From Dyella sedimenti (GTDB lineage Bacteria > Pseudomonadota > Gammaproteobacteria > Xanthomonadales > Rhodanobacteraceae): DNA of 64,000 nt. Location of the stretch: assembly GCF_022760995.1 (NCBI RefSeq), contig NZ_JAKWJO010000003.1, positions 1 through 64,000 of the forward strand, read 5' to 3'. Shown piece after piece: positions 1 to 7,545 of the stretch; position 1 is the stretch's first letter; each line of letters starts with the position of its first letter. The translations under genes and the position numbers were made by a program. Below the pieces are notes generated by a model, which worked only from the letters and a program-made list of their open reading frames with translations, ran no database searches and was not told the origin of the DNA.

Positions 1-1
1 G

Positions 2-136
2 ATCGTGCTGATCACCCCGCGGGTGATCACCAGCAGCGAGGAGGCCAAGCAGGTGACGGACGAATACCAGCGCAAGTTCGAGTCGCTGGCCCCGCTGCGC
101 GCCGCGCCCACCGCGGCGGCGGTGCCCAAGCCGTAG
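2..136 (+). CDS. Type II secretion secretin GspD-like, C-terminal end only
   Basis: An open frame entering from the left edge ends at the TAG at 134-136. Its 44 residues begin IVLITPRVITSSEEAKQV and continue with a TDEYQRKF segment. This matches the conserved end of the GspD/XpsD secretin, where a beta-barrel strand with an (L/I)ITPR(V/I)I motif is followed by a charged helix. The family forms the outer-membrane channel of type II secretion. Only the last few percent of the protein is visible, so the assignment rests on this motif; another secretin (PilQ or T3SS type) is less likely. An alanine/proline-rich tail closes the protein. Confidence 0.6.
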   Translation: MVLITPRVITSSEEAKQVTDEYQRKFESLAPLRAAPTAAAVPKP

Positions 137-144
137 GCGCGTTT

Positions 145-165
145 CCCTCTCACGCTGGGAGAGGG
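145..165. terminator. Hairpin after the secretin gene
   Basis: CCCTCTC at 145-151 pairs with GAGAGGG at 159-165 around a 7-nt loop, 9 bases after the secretin stop. There is no T run, so it is either a weak terminator or one of the CCCTCTCCC-type intergenic palindromes common in this order. Confidence 0.4.
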
Positions 166-244
166 GAGACGTGGCGCGTTATGCTTCATTTCCAGTCGGA
201 AGCGGCGCCATCGATTTTCTGCGCGCGCCATGAGGAGCGAATCC

Positions 245-496
245 ATGATCTCAGCCATCTTTCTGATCACCCCTGACGATTCGCGCAGGGAGCAGGTCGA
301 GGAGGCGCCCGAGTTGCTGGAACGCGAGGGCGTCGTCTACTCGCTGCGTGGCGGCCCGCGTACGCCGCAGCCGACCAAGGAACGGACCTGGGATCCGGTG
401 GCCGTCTACGCGCCGGACGAACTTACCGAGGAAGAGTTCCAGGACCTGTTCGAAGCCAGCCGCGGTCGTATCGAGGAATTGAACCTGCACTATTGA
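245..496 (+). CDS. Small hypothetical protein, 83 aa
   Basis: The ATG at 245 is preferred over the one at 230 because GAGGAG at 232-237 sits 7 bases upstream as a ribosome binding site; the product then starts MISAIFLITPDD. It is an acidic soluble protein of 83 residues with no signal peptide or membrane segment and several Glu-rich stretches (DELTEEEFQDLFE). I do not recognise the family. It overlaps the 3' end of the convergent MFS gene by seven bases. Its codon use resembles its neighbours, so it is probably a real resident gene. Confidence 0.55.
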   Translation: MISAIFLITPDDSRREQVEEAPELLEREGVVYSLRGGPRTPQPTKERTWDPVAVYAPDELTEEEFQDLFEASRGRIEELNLHY

Positions 497-1743
497 TTGC
501 CGGCGCTCCGCGCCATCGGGCGTTCCGATGGGGAAGGGCGGTCGCAGGCGCAGGCCAGTAGATCGATGGTGAGCGCAAGCACCATGGCCGCCGTGCCGAG
601 GGCGAACAGCAGCCTGTAGCTGCCGCCGCTGGCCGAGAAGGCGAACGACATGGCATAGGCCGCCGCCGCCTGGAACAGCGCGAAGGCCACGGTGGCGGTG
701 CGCCAGGCGCCGCCGTGCTGGGCGGGATGATGCGCGAGGATCTCGTGGAGGCGCCCGAGCACCAGCGGCACCGTGCCCGTCACGAACGCCCCCACGATCA
801 CGCTGGACGCGACCAGCCACGCGGTTCCGCTGGCCAGCACCGGCATGGCGACGGCGCCCGCCTCCAGCACGAAGCCGATGCGGAGCGCCCGGCCGAACCC
901 GGTCCTGTCCGCTAGGGCTCCTGCGAGCACCGGCCCGACCGTGGCGCCGATGCCGAAGAGCACCCAGTAGGCGGCCCCGCTCGCCATGCCCTGATGGAGC
1001 CCGCGCGCCACGAAATCGACCAGGAAGAGCATGTGCGGCACCCAGCCCGCCGCGTTCAAGGCGTATTCCAGGTAGAGCGCGCGCAGCCGCCTGGCGGGAA
1101 GGGACGTGGCCGGCCTTGCGTACCGTGGCTCGGCGGCTTGGACCTCGTCCGGCCAGCCGCCCCAGGCGATGAGGGTGAGCACGGCGGACAAGGCGCCGAG
1201 GCCCAGCCAGGTGGCGCTCAGGCCGTTGCCCAGCAGCAGCGGCACCAGCGTGCCCGAGGCAGCCACGCCGATGCCGACGCCCATGAAGATGATGCCGCCG
1301 GCCAAGCCGCGGCGTGAGGGCGCCACCAGCGGCAGCACCGCCGGCGCGGCCAGCACCATCAAGGCGCCGCCAGCGAGCCCGGCGAGGAAGCGCCAGGCGA
1401 AGAACCACGTGAAGGCGGCGGGGTGGGCGCAGGCGAAGAACGCCACGGTGGCGAGCAGCATCATGCCGCGGATGGTCGCGCGCGCGGACACTCGGCGGGC
1501 CAGCGGACGTCCCGCCAGTGCGCCCGCGAGATAGCCGGCCAGGTTCGCCGCGCCCAGGTAGGCGGCCACGGTCGCATCGAACCAGTGCGCGGCCACGATG
1601 GCCGGCAGCAGCGGCGTGTACGAGAAGCGCGCCAGCCCGATGCCGACCAGGCTCGCGCAGAAGCCCGATACCACCGCCCGCCAGGCGGCGTGGACACTGC
1701 GCGTTTCGTCGTAGGGACGGGGTGGGGTTTTCGCCTTGCCCAT
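490..1743 (-). CDS. MFS transporter, YbfB/YjiJ type
   Basis: The 417-residue product is almost entirely hydrophobic, with about 12 predicted membrane segments. A GIGLARFSYTPLLPAIV segment near residue 40 is typical of the YbfB/YjiJ branch of the major facilitator superfamily, inner-membrane transporters of unknown substrate. A loop containing RPLARRVSARATIRG follows, like the MFS cytoplasmic loop 2-3 motif. The gene diverges from a LysR regulator across a 140-bp gap that contains a T-N11-A dyad, which suggests that regulator controls it. No truncation is visible. Confidence 0.75.
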   Translation of the reverse strand: MGKAKTPPRPYDETRSVHAAWRAVVSGFCASLVGIGLARFSYTPLLPAIVAAHWFDATVAAYLGAANLAGYLAGALAGRPLARRVSARATIRGMMLLATVAFFACAHPAAFTWFFAWRFLAGLAGGALMVLAAPAVLPLVAPSRRGLAGGIIFMGVGIGVAASGTLVPLLLGNGLSATWLGLGALSAVLTLIAWGGWPDEVQAAEPRYARPATSLPARRLRALYLEYALNAAGWVPHMLFLVDFVARGLHQGMASGAAYWVLFGIGATVGPVLAGALADRTGFGRALRIGFVLEAGAVAMPVLASGTAWLVASSVIVGAFVTGTVPLVLGRLHEILAHHPAQHGGAWRTATVAFALFQAAAAYAMSFAFSASGGSYRLLFALGTAAMVLALTIDLLACACDRPSPSERPMARSAGNQ

Positions 1744-1820
1744 CGGCTGGCCTTCAGTGGGAACGGCGCAAGGCTACGCGTGCCATGAAATCACTGAAAA
1801 CGAAAGTTTTGGATACGACT

Positions 1821-1837
1821 TATCTGCATAAATGATA
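1821..1837. promoter_or_regulatory. Candidate LysR-type operator (T-N11-A dyad)
   Basis: TATC at 1821-1824 and GATA at 1834-1837 form an interrupted dyad with an internal T-N11-A spacing (T1823, A1835), the classical LysR box form. It lies 78 bp upstream of the MFS start and 47 bp upstream of the LysR start, in the AT-rich core of the divergent intergenic region. Confidence 0.45.
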
Positions 1838-1883
1838 TCTTGTGGGCTGGCGCGGCGATGGTCCCGCGCATGCGGAGCAGGCC

Positions 1884-2786
1884 GTGGACATCAGCGAGCT
1901 GAGAACGTTCGAGGCGGTGGCCCGCCTGGGCAGCATGAACAGGGCGGCCGCCGAGCTGCACACGGTGCAATCCAACATCACGGCACGGATGCAGGCGTTG
2001 GAGGACGAGTTGGGCATGCCGTTGCTCCGCCGCCATGCCCGGGGCGTTTCGCTCACTTCGGCCGGGCAGCGCTTGCTGCCCTTTGCCGGCCGCGTCATGA
2101 CGCTGCTGGCCGAGGCGCAGGTGGCCGCCAGGGACGACGGCACGCCGGAGGGAGCGCTCGTCCTTGGCGGGCTGGAGACGACCACCGCGCTGCGGCTCTC
2201 GCCCGTGCTGACGCGATTCGCACGGGCCTATCCGCGCGTCCGCCTGGCGTTCAGCGCGGGAACCACCGCGCGCCTGGTGCAGGACGTCGTGGATGGCCGG
2301 CTCGATGGCGCCTTCGTGGCCGGTCCCATCGACCATCCCGAACTGGCGCAGGAAACCGTGTTCGCGGAAGAACTGGCGCTGCTGACGTCTCCCGCCATCC
2401 GTTCCCTCAAGGGCCTGGCCGGGCTCGCGGAGCTGCGCACCATCGTGTTCCAGTCGGGCTGTTCGTATCGCCAGCGATTGGAGGCGTTCCTGGCGCAGTC
2501 GGGCATCGTCGTCGCCAAGCCGCTGGAATTGGGTTCCCTGGATGCGATCCTGAGCTGCGTGGCGGCCGGCGTGGGCGTGACGCTGCTGCCCAAGGGCGTT
2601 GCGCAGTCGGCATTGGCCCAGTGGGATATCCGTGCGCATCGCCTTCCCCGCGAACAGGCTCGGGTCGAGACGCTTTTCGTCCGCCGGCGCGACGCCTACG
2701 TTTCCAGCGCCATGGCGGCCTTCCTCGACATGAGCCGGCATGCCGGCTTTCGCGGGAAATCAGACGCCCGATCATCGCGACGCTGA
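1884..2786 (+). CDS. LysR-family transcriptional regulator
   Basis: GTG at 1884 is chosen as start because GGAG at 1874-1877 is well spaced and the product then begins MDISELRTFEAVARLGSM, the usual LysR N-terminus; an ATG 42 bases upstream is poorer. The winged helix-turn-helix spans about residues 1-60 (RAAAELHTVQSNITARMQAL) and the periplasmic-binding-like effector domain about 90-290. Total length is 300 residues, normal for the family. The divergent MFS gene and intervening dyad suggest local control of that transporter. The effector is unknown. Its 3' end overlaps the convergent TetR gene by 15 bp. Confidence 0.85.
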   Translation: MDISELRTFEAVARLGSMNRAAAELHTVQSNITARMQALEDELGMPLLRRHARGVSLTSAGQRLLPFAGRVMTLLAEAQVAARDDGTPEGALVLGGLETTTALRLSPVLTRFARAYPRVRLAFSAGTTARLVQDVVDGRLDGAFVAGPIDHPELAQETVFAEELALLTSPAIRSLKGLAGLAELRTIVFQSGCSYRQRLEAFLAQSGIVVAKPLELGSLDAILSCVAAGVGVTLLPKGVAQSALAQWDIRAHRLPREQARVETLFVRRRDAYVSSAMAAFLDMSRHAGFRGKSDARSSRR

Positions 2787-3410
2787 GGCGCGGGCTCCTT
2801 CGATGACCAGCTTCACGCTTTCCCGGTAACGCCGGTCGAACTGGTCGAACAGCACCGGGCCGGCCTTGCGCATGAGCGGGAACTTCCCGGCGTCCAGGGC
2901 CTGGTTGCGCTGCGCGATGTCGTAGGCGGGGGAGCGTTCGCCGGGCCGGGGAAAGACGGCCTGTTCCTCGACCACGAAGCCGATCGTGAAGGTATAGACC
3001 GTGCTCATCAGCACGATGGCCTGGCGATGGGACAGGCCGGCCTCCAATAGTTGGGCACCGATCCGTTCGGCCGCCTCGTGGAACAGTGCATTGGTGAGCC
3101 GCGATCCGGCGACCACGCGGCCCCCGTCGCGATACTGCAGGAGACGGCGGCGTATCCCCTGGCCGAACGCCATGACCCAGGCCGTCCAGTCGTCGCCTGG
3201 CCTGGCGGGCGCCAGGTCACCGCTGGCCTCCACCAATATTGTGGTCGCCATATCGTCGATCAGCGCCTGCTTGCTACTGAAGTGCCAGTACAGCGTGGGC
3301 GCCTGGATGCCCAGCCGGGCAGCCAGCTTGCGCAGCGTCAGTTCCTCCAGGCCGATGTCGTCCAGCAATTGCAGGGCGGTGCGGACGATGAGTTCGCGGT
3401 TGACTTTCAT
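2772..3410 (-). CDS. TetR-family repressor (TetR_C-like)
   Basis: The start is placed at the ATG at 3410 (MKVNRELIVRTALQLLDD), the normal TetR N-terminus; a longer frame to 3491 would run across the operators. The helix-turn-helix is at about residues 25-45 (TLRKLAARLGIQAPTLYWHF), and the C-terminal domain resembles that of the tetracycline repressor TetR. Total length is 212 residues. It is transcribed divergently from the oxidoreductase at 3490, with two perfect 6-7 bp dyads between them. This layout supports autoregulation and repression of the oxidoreductase. The ligand is not evident. Confidence 0.85.
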   Translation of the reverse strand: MKVNRELIVRTALQLLDDIGLEELTLRKLAARLGIQAPTLYWHFSSKQALIDDMATTILVEASGDLAPARPGDDWTAWVMAFGQGIRRRLLQYRDGGRVVAGSRLTNALFHEAAERIGAQLLEAGLSHRQAIVLMSTVYTFTIGFVVEEQAVFPRPGERSPAYDIAQRNQALDAGKFPLMRKAGPVLFDQFDRRYRESVKLVIEGARASASR

Positions 3411-3440
3411 GGGACAGACTCCGACGAGTTGCGCATGAAA

Positions 3441-3455
3441 TCTAACATGGTTAGA
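3441..3455. promoter_or_regulatory. TetR operator candidate O1
   Basis: TCTAACATGGTTAGA is a perfect dyad of 6-bp arms with a 3-bp centre, 30 bases upstream of the TetR start. The same arms recur in O2 with centres 19 bp apart, as expected for tandem TetR-type operators in a divergent promoter. Confidence 0.7.
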
Positions 3456-3458
3456 GTG

Positions 3459-3475
3459 ATCTAACATTGTTAGAT
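3459..3475. promoter_or_regulatory. TetR operator candidate O2
   Basis: ATCTAACATTGTTAGAT is a perfect dyad of 7-bp arms with a 3-bp centre, ending 14 bases before the oxidoreductase start. It shares the CTAAC/GTTAG arms with O1, so binding would occlude both divergent promoters. Confidence 0.7.
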
Positions 3476-3489
3476 TTTGGAGGTGTGCC

Positions 3490-4464
3490 ATGAAAGCAGC
3501 CGTCGTCTTCCAGGCGGGGCAATCGCCCCGCTATGCGGATTTCCAGGAGCCTTCGGCGATGCCGGGCGAGGAACTGGTATCGGTCAGGGCGTCCGCGCTC
3601 AGCCAGTTCACCCGGGCTCGCGCGTCGGGACGCCATTACAGCGCCCAGGACGTGTGGCCGGCCGTGGCAGGGTCCGATGGCGTGGGCGTCACCGCGGACG
3701 GACGCCGTGTCTATTTCGCGCTGCCCGAGGCGCCGTTCGGCGCCATGGCCGAGCGGACGCGGGTGAAGGCCGACCACTGCGTGGCACTGCCGCCGGGCAT
3801 CGACGACGTCACCGCCGCCGCCATTGCCAATCCCGGCATGTCGGCCTGGGCCGCGCTGGTGAACCGTGCCGCGCTGCGGCCGGGCGAGACCGTCCTCGTC
3901 AACGGCGCCACCGGCACGGCGGGGCGCCTGGCGGTGCAACTGGCCAAGTACCTGGGTGCATCCAAGGTGATCGCCACCGCGCGCAACGAAGCCGCGCTGC
4001 GGGAAGTCGGGGCGCTTGGGGCCGATGTGATCGTTCCCTTCGACGTGGAAGGGAATGCGCATGGCGCCAAGGCGTTCGAAGAAGCCTTGAAGGAGCAGTT
4101 CGCCCAAGGCGTCGACGTGGTGATCGACTATCTCTGGGGAAAAAGCGCGGAAGTGGTGATCGCGGCGATAGCCAAGGCAGCCGGGGATGCCGCGCCGGTC
4201 CGCTTCGTGCACGTGGGTGCATCGAGCGGCGCCGACATCGCACTGCCGGGCGCCGCGCTGCGGTCGTCGGCCATCGTGCTGATGGGCAGCGGCATCAAGA
4301 GCGTGCCCTGGCGCGAACTGCTGCAAGCCGTGCGGCATGTCTACGACGCCTATGGCCCCGCGGGATTGCGCATCGCCACCCGTACCGTGCCGCTGCCGCA
4401 GGTCGAGTCGGCATGGAACGACGATGCCGGCGGGACCAGGACGGTCTTTGCCATCGGCGGATGA
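3490..4464 (+). CDS. Zinc-type medium-chain dehydrogenase / quinone oxidoreductase-like
   Basis: The product has 324 residues and no signal peptide. The N-terminal GroES-like domain (1-120) is followed by a Rossmann NAD(P) domain with LVNGATGTAGRLAVQLAK at about residues 136-153, the nucleotide-binding glycine motif of the family. The cysteines and histidines that bind catalytic zinc in alcohol dehydrogenases are not apparent, so it fits the zinc-independent quinone oxidoreductase group. GGAG at 3479-3482 is the ribosome binding site. It is divergent from the TetR gene and likely repressed by it, perhaps in response to an electrophile or quinone. The substrate is unknown. Confidence 0.8.
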   Translation: MKAAVVFQAGQSPRYADFQEPSAMPGEELVSVRASALSQFTRARASGRHYSAQDVWPAVAGSDGVGVTADGRRVYFALPEAPFGAMAERTRVKADHCVALPPGIDDVTAAAIANPGMSAWAALVNRAALRPGETVLVNGATGTAGRLAVQLAKYLGASKVIATARNEAALREVGALGADVIVPFDVEGNAHGAKAFEEALKEQFAQGVDVVIDYLWGKSAEVVIAAIAKAAGDAAPVRFVHVGASSGADIALPGAALRSSAIVLMGSGIKSVPWRELLQAVRHVYDAYGPAGLRIATRTVPLPQVESAWNDDAGGTRTVFAIGG

Positions 4465-4781
4465 CGCAGCCATCGCGGGTGATGGCAAGAAATAGCGAAT
4501 CCCCCTGGATTTCGCTTGCGGAACCGCCGTTTATCCGCATCGCGGCGGGACGCCGGGTTCTTGCGGACGAGTGGCAACCTTTGCTCGCATGGACGGCACT
4601 CACCTTGGTTATGGCCGCTTCCTGGAATCGCCTTCGACACCATGCCGCTTCATGCCTCATCATGGCGCCCGATGCCCGCATGGCCCTGTCAGGCGCGCAT
4701 GATATGCGCCGGGTCGTTCGCGGCACGTTGCCGGGGCTTCCGCGATTGTCTCTTTCCATGTGCAAGACGAGGGTTACTGCA
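4465..4781. other. Intergenic region without a supported gene
   Basis: These 317 bp between the oxidoreductase and the peroxiredoxin contain only overlapping out-of-frame ORFs with no recognisable product or ribosome binding site. It presumably holds the peroxiredoxin promoter; I could not fix the -35/-10 boxes with confidence. Confidence 0.4.
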
Positions 4782-5396
4782 ATGAACAAGCGCCTTATGT
4801 GTTTGCTGGCCGCGGGAGCCGTGGCCGCCGGGATGGCCATGGTGCCGCCCGCGTTCGCGGAGATCGGCCAGGGGGCCGCCGCGCCCGCCTTTACTGCCCA
4901 GGCCAGCCATGCCGGCAAGGATTTCAAGTATTCGCTGGCGGATGCGCTCAAGAAGGGACCGGTGGTCGTGTACTTCTTCCCGTCCGCCTATACCGGTGGC
5001 TGCGATATCGAGGCGCATGCCTTTGCCACCGAGGCTGAGAAGTTCAAGGCGGCCGGCGCGACGATCGTCGGCGTCTCCGCCGACAGCATCCAGCGGCTCG
5101 ACAAGTTTTCCGCCGACCCGAGCTACTGCGCCGGCAAGTTCCCGGTGGCGTCGGACTCCGAAGGCAAGGTCGCCGCTTTGTTCGACGTGAAGATGTCCGC
5201 GGCGGTGCCCAACGCGACCGACGTGCGCGGCGAGGCCATCGAGCACGGCTTCATCTCGCGCTCCACCTTCGTGATCGGGCAGGATGGCAAGGTCGCGGCG
5301 GTCTTTTCCTCGGAGGCCGACCACCTCCATCCGCAGGAGCACGTGAGCAAGTCGCTCGCCGTCGTGGAACAGCTGAAGGCTGGCAAGACGCCTTGA
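4782..5396 (+). CDS. Exported peroxiredoxin (AhpC/TSA-like)
   Basis: The start at 4782 gives 204 residues beginning MNKRLMCLLAAG, a clear Sec signal peptide with likely cleavage after AFA near residue 26; the longer upstream frame is a shadow. The mature part is thioredoxin-like, with YFFPSAYTGGCDIEAHAF carrying the peroxidatic cysteine at about residue 74 in the usual P-x3-T-x2-C arrangement. A GVSADS segment and a FVIGQDGKV strand follow as in the family. It should reduce peroxides in the periplasm. The segment DPSYCAG may hold a resolving cysteine. It converges with the fluoride operon across a strong hairpin. Confidence 0.8.
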   Translation: MNKRLMCLLAAGAVAAGMAMVPPAFAEIGQGAAAPAFTAQASHAGKDFKYSLADALKKGPVVVYFFPSAYTGGCDIEAHAFATEAEKFKAAGATIVGVSADSIQRLDKFSADPSYCAGKFPVASDSEGKVAALFDVKMSAAVPNATDVRGEAIEHGFISRSTFVIGQDGKVAAVFSSEADHLHPQEHVSKSLAVVEQLKAGKTP

Positions 5397-5442
5397 TGAT
5401 GGTGCGGGCGCGCTGGCGCCCGCGCATGGCGAGGATGCTTCT

Positions 5443-5474
5443 CGAACAGGGCCTGCATGCGCAGGCCCTGTTCG
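5443..5474. terminator. Bidirectional terminator hairpin
   Basis: A perfect 14-bp stem (5443-5456 with 5461-5474) closes a 4-nt ATGC loop and is followed by TTTCC. It sits between the convergent peroxiredoxin and DUF190 genes and could serve both. A second perfect 8-bp stem (5404-5411 with 5416-5423) lies just after the peroxiredoxin stop. Confidence 0.7.
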
Positions 5475-5486
5475 TTTCCGGTGTGC

Positions 5487-5849
5487 TCAGGACGCCGCTT
5501 CGGGCGCCACCTCGCAGGGCAGGAACAGCGCGCGCACATTCTTGAACTGGTGCGCGTGGTCGTCCCAGAAGGCGCGCAGCTTGCTCTCGATGTCGATCAG
5601 TTCGATGCAGTGCGGCAGGTGCGGATGGACGTGCTCGATATGGCGCAGTTGCGGCTTGCCGCCACGCAGGTAGCCGCCATGCACCTGGTGGACCAGCACC
5701 TGCTCGATGCCCTTGCTGTGCGCGGACTTCAGCACGTGCGAGGCCATGCTCGGCCGGGTCAGGCGATGCCAGAGGCTCGTGTGCTCGACCTTCTCGGCGT
5801 GGTGGAAATACAGGCGCAGGGCGGTCAGCTTGTTCATCGTTTGGCTCAT
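5487..5849 (-). CDS. DUF190 protein, fluoride-operon partner
   Basis: The frame gives 120 residues (MSQTMNKLTALRLYFHHAEK); an internal ATG at 5837 is an alternative start. The pattern of an LRxYFH strand, a GIEQVLVHQVHGGYL segment and a HPHLPHCIELID strand is that of DUF190 (COG1993), small PII-like cytoplasmic proteins. These are often encoded with fluoride exporters (crcB or CLC-F). It lies 9 bp downstream of the CLC gene and is probably co-transcribed under the fluoride riboswitch. The exact role of DUF190 in fluoride resistance is not settled. Confidence 0.8.
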   Translation of the reverse strand: MSQTMNKLTALRLYFHHAEKVEHTSLWHRLTRPSMASHVLKSAHSKGIEQVLVHQVHGGYLRGGKPQLRHIEHVHPHLPHCIELIDIESKLRAFWDDHAHQFKNVRALFLPCEVAPEAAS

Positions 5850-5857
5850 GAAGGTTT

Positions 5858-7165
5858 TCAGGAATTGGAAGGAGTAGGGGAGGCGCGGCGGGCACGACGA
5901 AGCGCGGGAATGTCCGCGAGGCGGATGCCTTCCGGCCAATGCAGGTGCTTGGCATGGCCCACGCGCTGGGCGCGATAGATGCTGGTGTGTCCCGAGAACA
6001 GGTAGGCGATGACGCACGCCATGCCGGCATACGTGCCGATCTCCGCACCGAACAGTTCGACCGCCATCACGGTGGAGGCGATGGGCGTATTCGCCGCCCC
6101 GGCGAACACGGCCACGAAGCCCAGCCCGGCGAGCAGTGGGAAGGGCAGCGGGAGGACATAGCCCAGCGCATTGCCGAGCGTGGCGCCGATGTAGAACAGC
6201 GGCGTGACCTCGCCGCCCTTGAAGCCCGAGGCCAGGGTGACGGTGGTAAAGGCGAACTTGCCGCCGAAGTCGTAGGCCGGCAGCGGATGCAGGAAGGCCG
6301 CCTGGATGGTGGGTATGCCCAACCCGAGGTACTGGCGGCAGCCGATGGCGTAGGCCGCCGCGGCGACCACGGCGCCGCCGAGGAAGAGCCGCAGCGGCGG
6401 GTACTTGATCAGCCGCTTGAGCAGCGCGGAAAGCGCATGCGTGCTGTTGGCGAACAGCATGCCCACGATGCCGAAGCAGATGCCGGCGACGATGGTCGCG
6501 AGCACGCCCTGCCAGCTCACGTGCGGCACCAGCGGTATCGCATAGGCGGTGTGGTGGATGCCCAGGTGCAGGGTCACCTGGTCCGCGATGGCCGCGGACA
6601 GCATGCAGGGTAGCAAGGCGTCGTAGCGCACCTTGCCGATGGCCAGCACCTCCAGGCCGAAGATGGCGCCGGCCAGCGGCGTGCCGAACACCGAGGCGAA
6701 GCCCGCGCTGATGCCCGCCATCATCAGGATGCGCCGGTCCTCCTTGCCCAGCCCGAAGCGGTGGCTGATCTGGTCGGCGATGGTGCCGCCCATCTGCACC
6801 GCCGTGCCTTCGCGTCCGGCCGAGCCGCCGAACAGGTGCGTGATGACGGTGCCCGCGAACACCAGGATCGCCATCCGCTTGGGCACCAGCTTCTTGGGAT
6901 CGTGGATCTCGTCGAGCAACAGGTTGTTGCCGCCCTCGACGTCCTTGCCGACGCGGTGGTAGACCCAGCCGACGACGAGGCCGGCAATGGGAAGCAGGGC
7001 CAGCATGAAGCCGTGGCTGGTCTGCTGTTGCGTGGCCCATTCGAGGGACCACAGGAAGAGGGCGGACGCACAGCCGATCAATCCGCCGATGATGGCCGAG
7101 AGCGCCAGCCACCGTCCGAGGAAGGGCACCATGGCCACTTGCTCGGGTACCGATAAACGCTTCAT
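5858..7165 (-). CDS. eriC: CLC-F fluoride/proton antiporter
   Basis: The start at 7165 (MKRLSVPEQVAMVPFLG) places the CDS just after the riboswitch terminator; the longer frame would run through the RNA element. The 435-residue product has about ten membrane helices. Motifs include SAGREGT near residue 115 and GGEVTPLF near residue 319. These are the CLC selectivity loops, in the form seen in fluoride-exporting CLC-F proteins (GREGT rather than GREGP). It should export fluoride across the inner membrane in exchange for protons. The riboswitch and DUF190 neighbour support this strongly. No C-terminal CBS domains are present, as is usual for CLC-F. Confidence 0.88.
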   Translation of the reverse strand: MKRLSVPEQVAMVPFLGRWLALSAIIGGLIGCASALFLWSLEWATQQQTSHGFMLALLPIAGLVVGWVYHRVGKDVEGGNNLLLDEIHDPKKLVPKRMAILVFAGTVITHLFGGSAGREGTAVQMGGTIADQISHRFGLGKEDRRILMMAGISAGFASVFGTPLAGAIFGLEVLAIGKVRYDALLPCMLSAAIADQVTLHLGIHHTAYAIPLVPHVSWQGVLATIVAGICFGIVGMLFANSTHALSALLKRLIKYPPLRLFLGGAVVAAAAYAIGCRQYLGLGIPTIQAAFLHPLPAYDFGGKFAFTTVTLASGFKGGEVTPLFYIGATLGNALGYVLPLPFPLLAGLGFVAVFAGAANTPIASTVMAVELFGAEIGTYAGMACVIAYLFSGHTSIYRAQRVGHAKHLHWPEGIRLADIPALRRARRASPTPSNS

Positions 7166-7218
7166 CAGGTCTCCAGATTTGAGTGGATCAAACCCGGACA
7201 GGCGGAAGCAGCAGGCAT

Positions 7219-7258
7219 AAAAAAAGCCTACGACCTCCCTGTCAGGGAACGCGTAGGC
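7219..7258 (-). terminator. Riboswitch-controlled intrinsic terminator
   Basis: On the minus strand GCCTACG (7258-7252) pairs with CGTAGGC (7232-7226), followed by seven Ts (7225-7219). The 5' arm is also the 3' edge of the fluoride aptamer, so ligand-stabilised aptamer and terminator compete for the same bases. Confidence 0.85.
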
Positions 7259-7303
7259 ATCATCAGCCGATCGCTCGGCGGTTCGCGGAGGCATGCCATC
7301 TCC
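7252..7303 (-). ncRNA. Fluoride riboswitch (crcB motif)
   Basis: Read on the minus strand, the RNA has GGAGATGGCATGCCTCC (7303-7287), then GCGAACCGCC, a hairpin GCC-GAGCGATC-GGC, and TGATGATGCCTACG. These are the conserved pieces of the fluoride aptamer: a GGAG/CTCC helix enclosing ATGGCAT, the AACC joint, the GCC/GGC stem-loop and the TGATG segment, with GGCAT/ATGCC pairing. It lies upstream of a fluoride CLC exporter and DUF190 and overlaps a terminator. Fluoride binding should prevent termination and switch on export. Confidence 0.93.
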
Positions 7304-7312
7304 GTACCCGCC

Positions 7313-7340
7313 AGTATAACAATTCGTTGCTGCATCGCAA
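7313..7340 (-). promoter_or_regulatory. Promoter of the fluoride operon
   Basis: On the minus strand TTGCGA (7340-7335) and TATACT (7318-7313) are separated by 16 bp, a good sigma-70 match. Transcription would start just upstream of the fluoride aptamer. Confidence 0.6.
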
Positions 7341-7401
7341 TATGCGCCGACCGGGCGGTTCCACTTGCGCTTCATCCGATGGCCGCTACCATCGTCGCCC
7401 A

Positions 7402-7493
7402 GGGAGATGGCATGCCTCCCGTCCGGCCTGTCTGGCAAACCGCCCTCGAGGTTAATGATGCCTGCGTTCCCGACCCTGGGAGCGTAGGCGCGC
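7402..7493 (+). ncRNA. Second fluoride-aptamer-like RNA, divergent
   Basis: On the plus strand the same 17-nt block GGAGATGGCATGCCTCC recurs at 7403-7419, followed by AAACCGCC (7437-7444) and AATGATGCCTGCG (7454-7466). Compared with the other aptamer it has about 12 extra bases before AAACC and TTAATG in place of CTGATG, so it may be a variant or decaying aptamer. A 12-bp stem with two wobbles (7460-7471 with 7478-7489, 6-nt loop) follows. It lacks a T run but buries the GGGAG at 7478-7482 upstream of the ATG at 7495. That suggests translational control of the MutS-like gene, a class known to occur behind fluoride riboswitches. Confidence 0.6.
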
Positions 7494-7545
7494 CATGGCT
7501 TGTTGCCGGCGCGATGCGCACCCGCACGACGAGGTGCCGCCGCGC

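Noticed and set aside
3477..5396. A 639-codon plus-strand frame joining the oxidoreductase region to the peroxiredoxin
   Set aside because: Only the last 204 codons make sense. The upstream part is out of frame with the oxidoreductase and reads as arginine-rich filler.
5487..7112. A 541-codon minus-strand frame spanning CLC and DUF190
   Set aside because: The first part is an out-of-frame shadow of the CLC gene. Only the DUF190 end is real.
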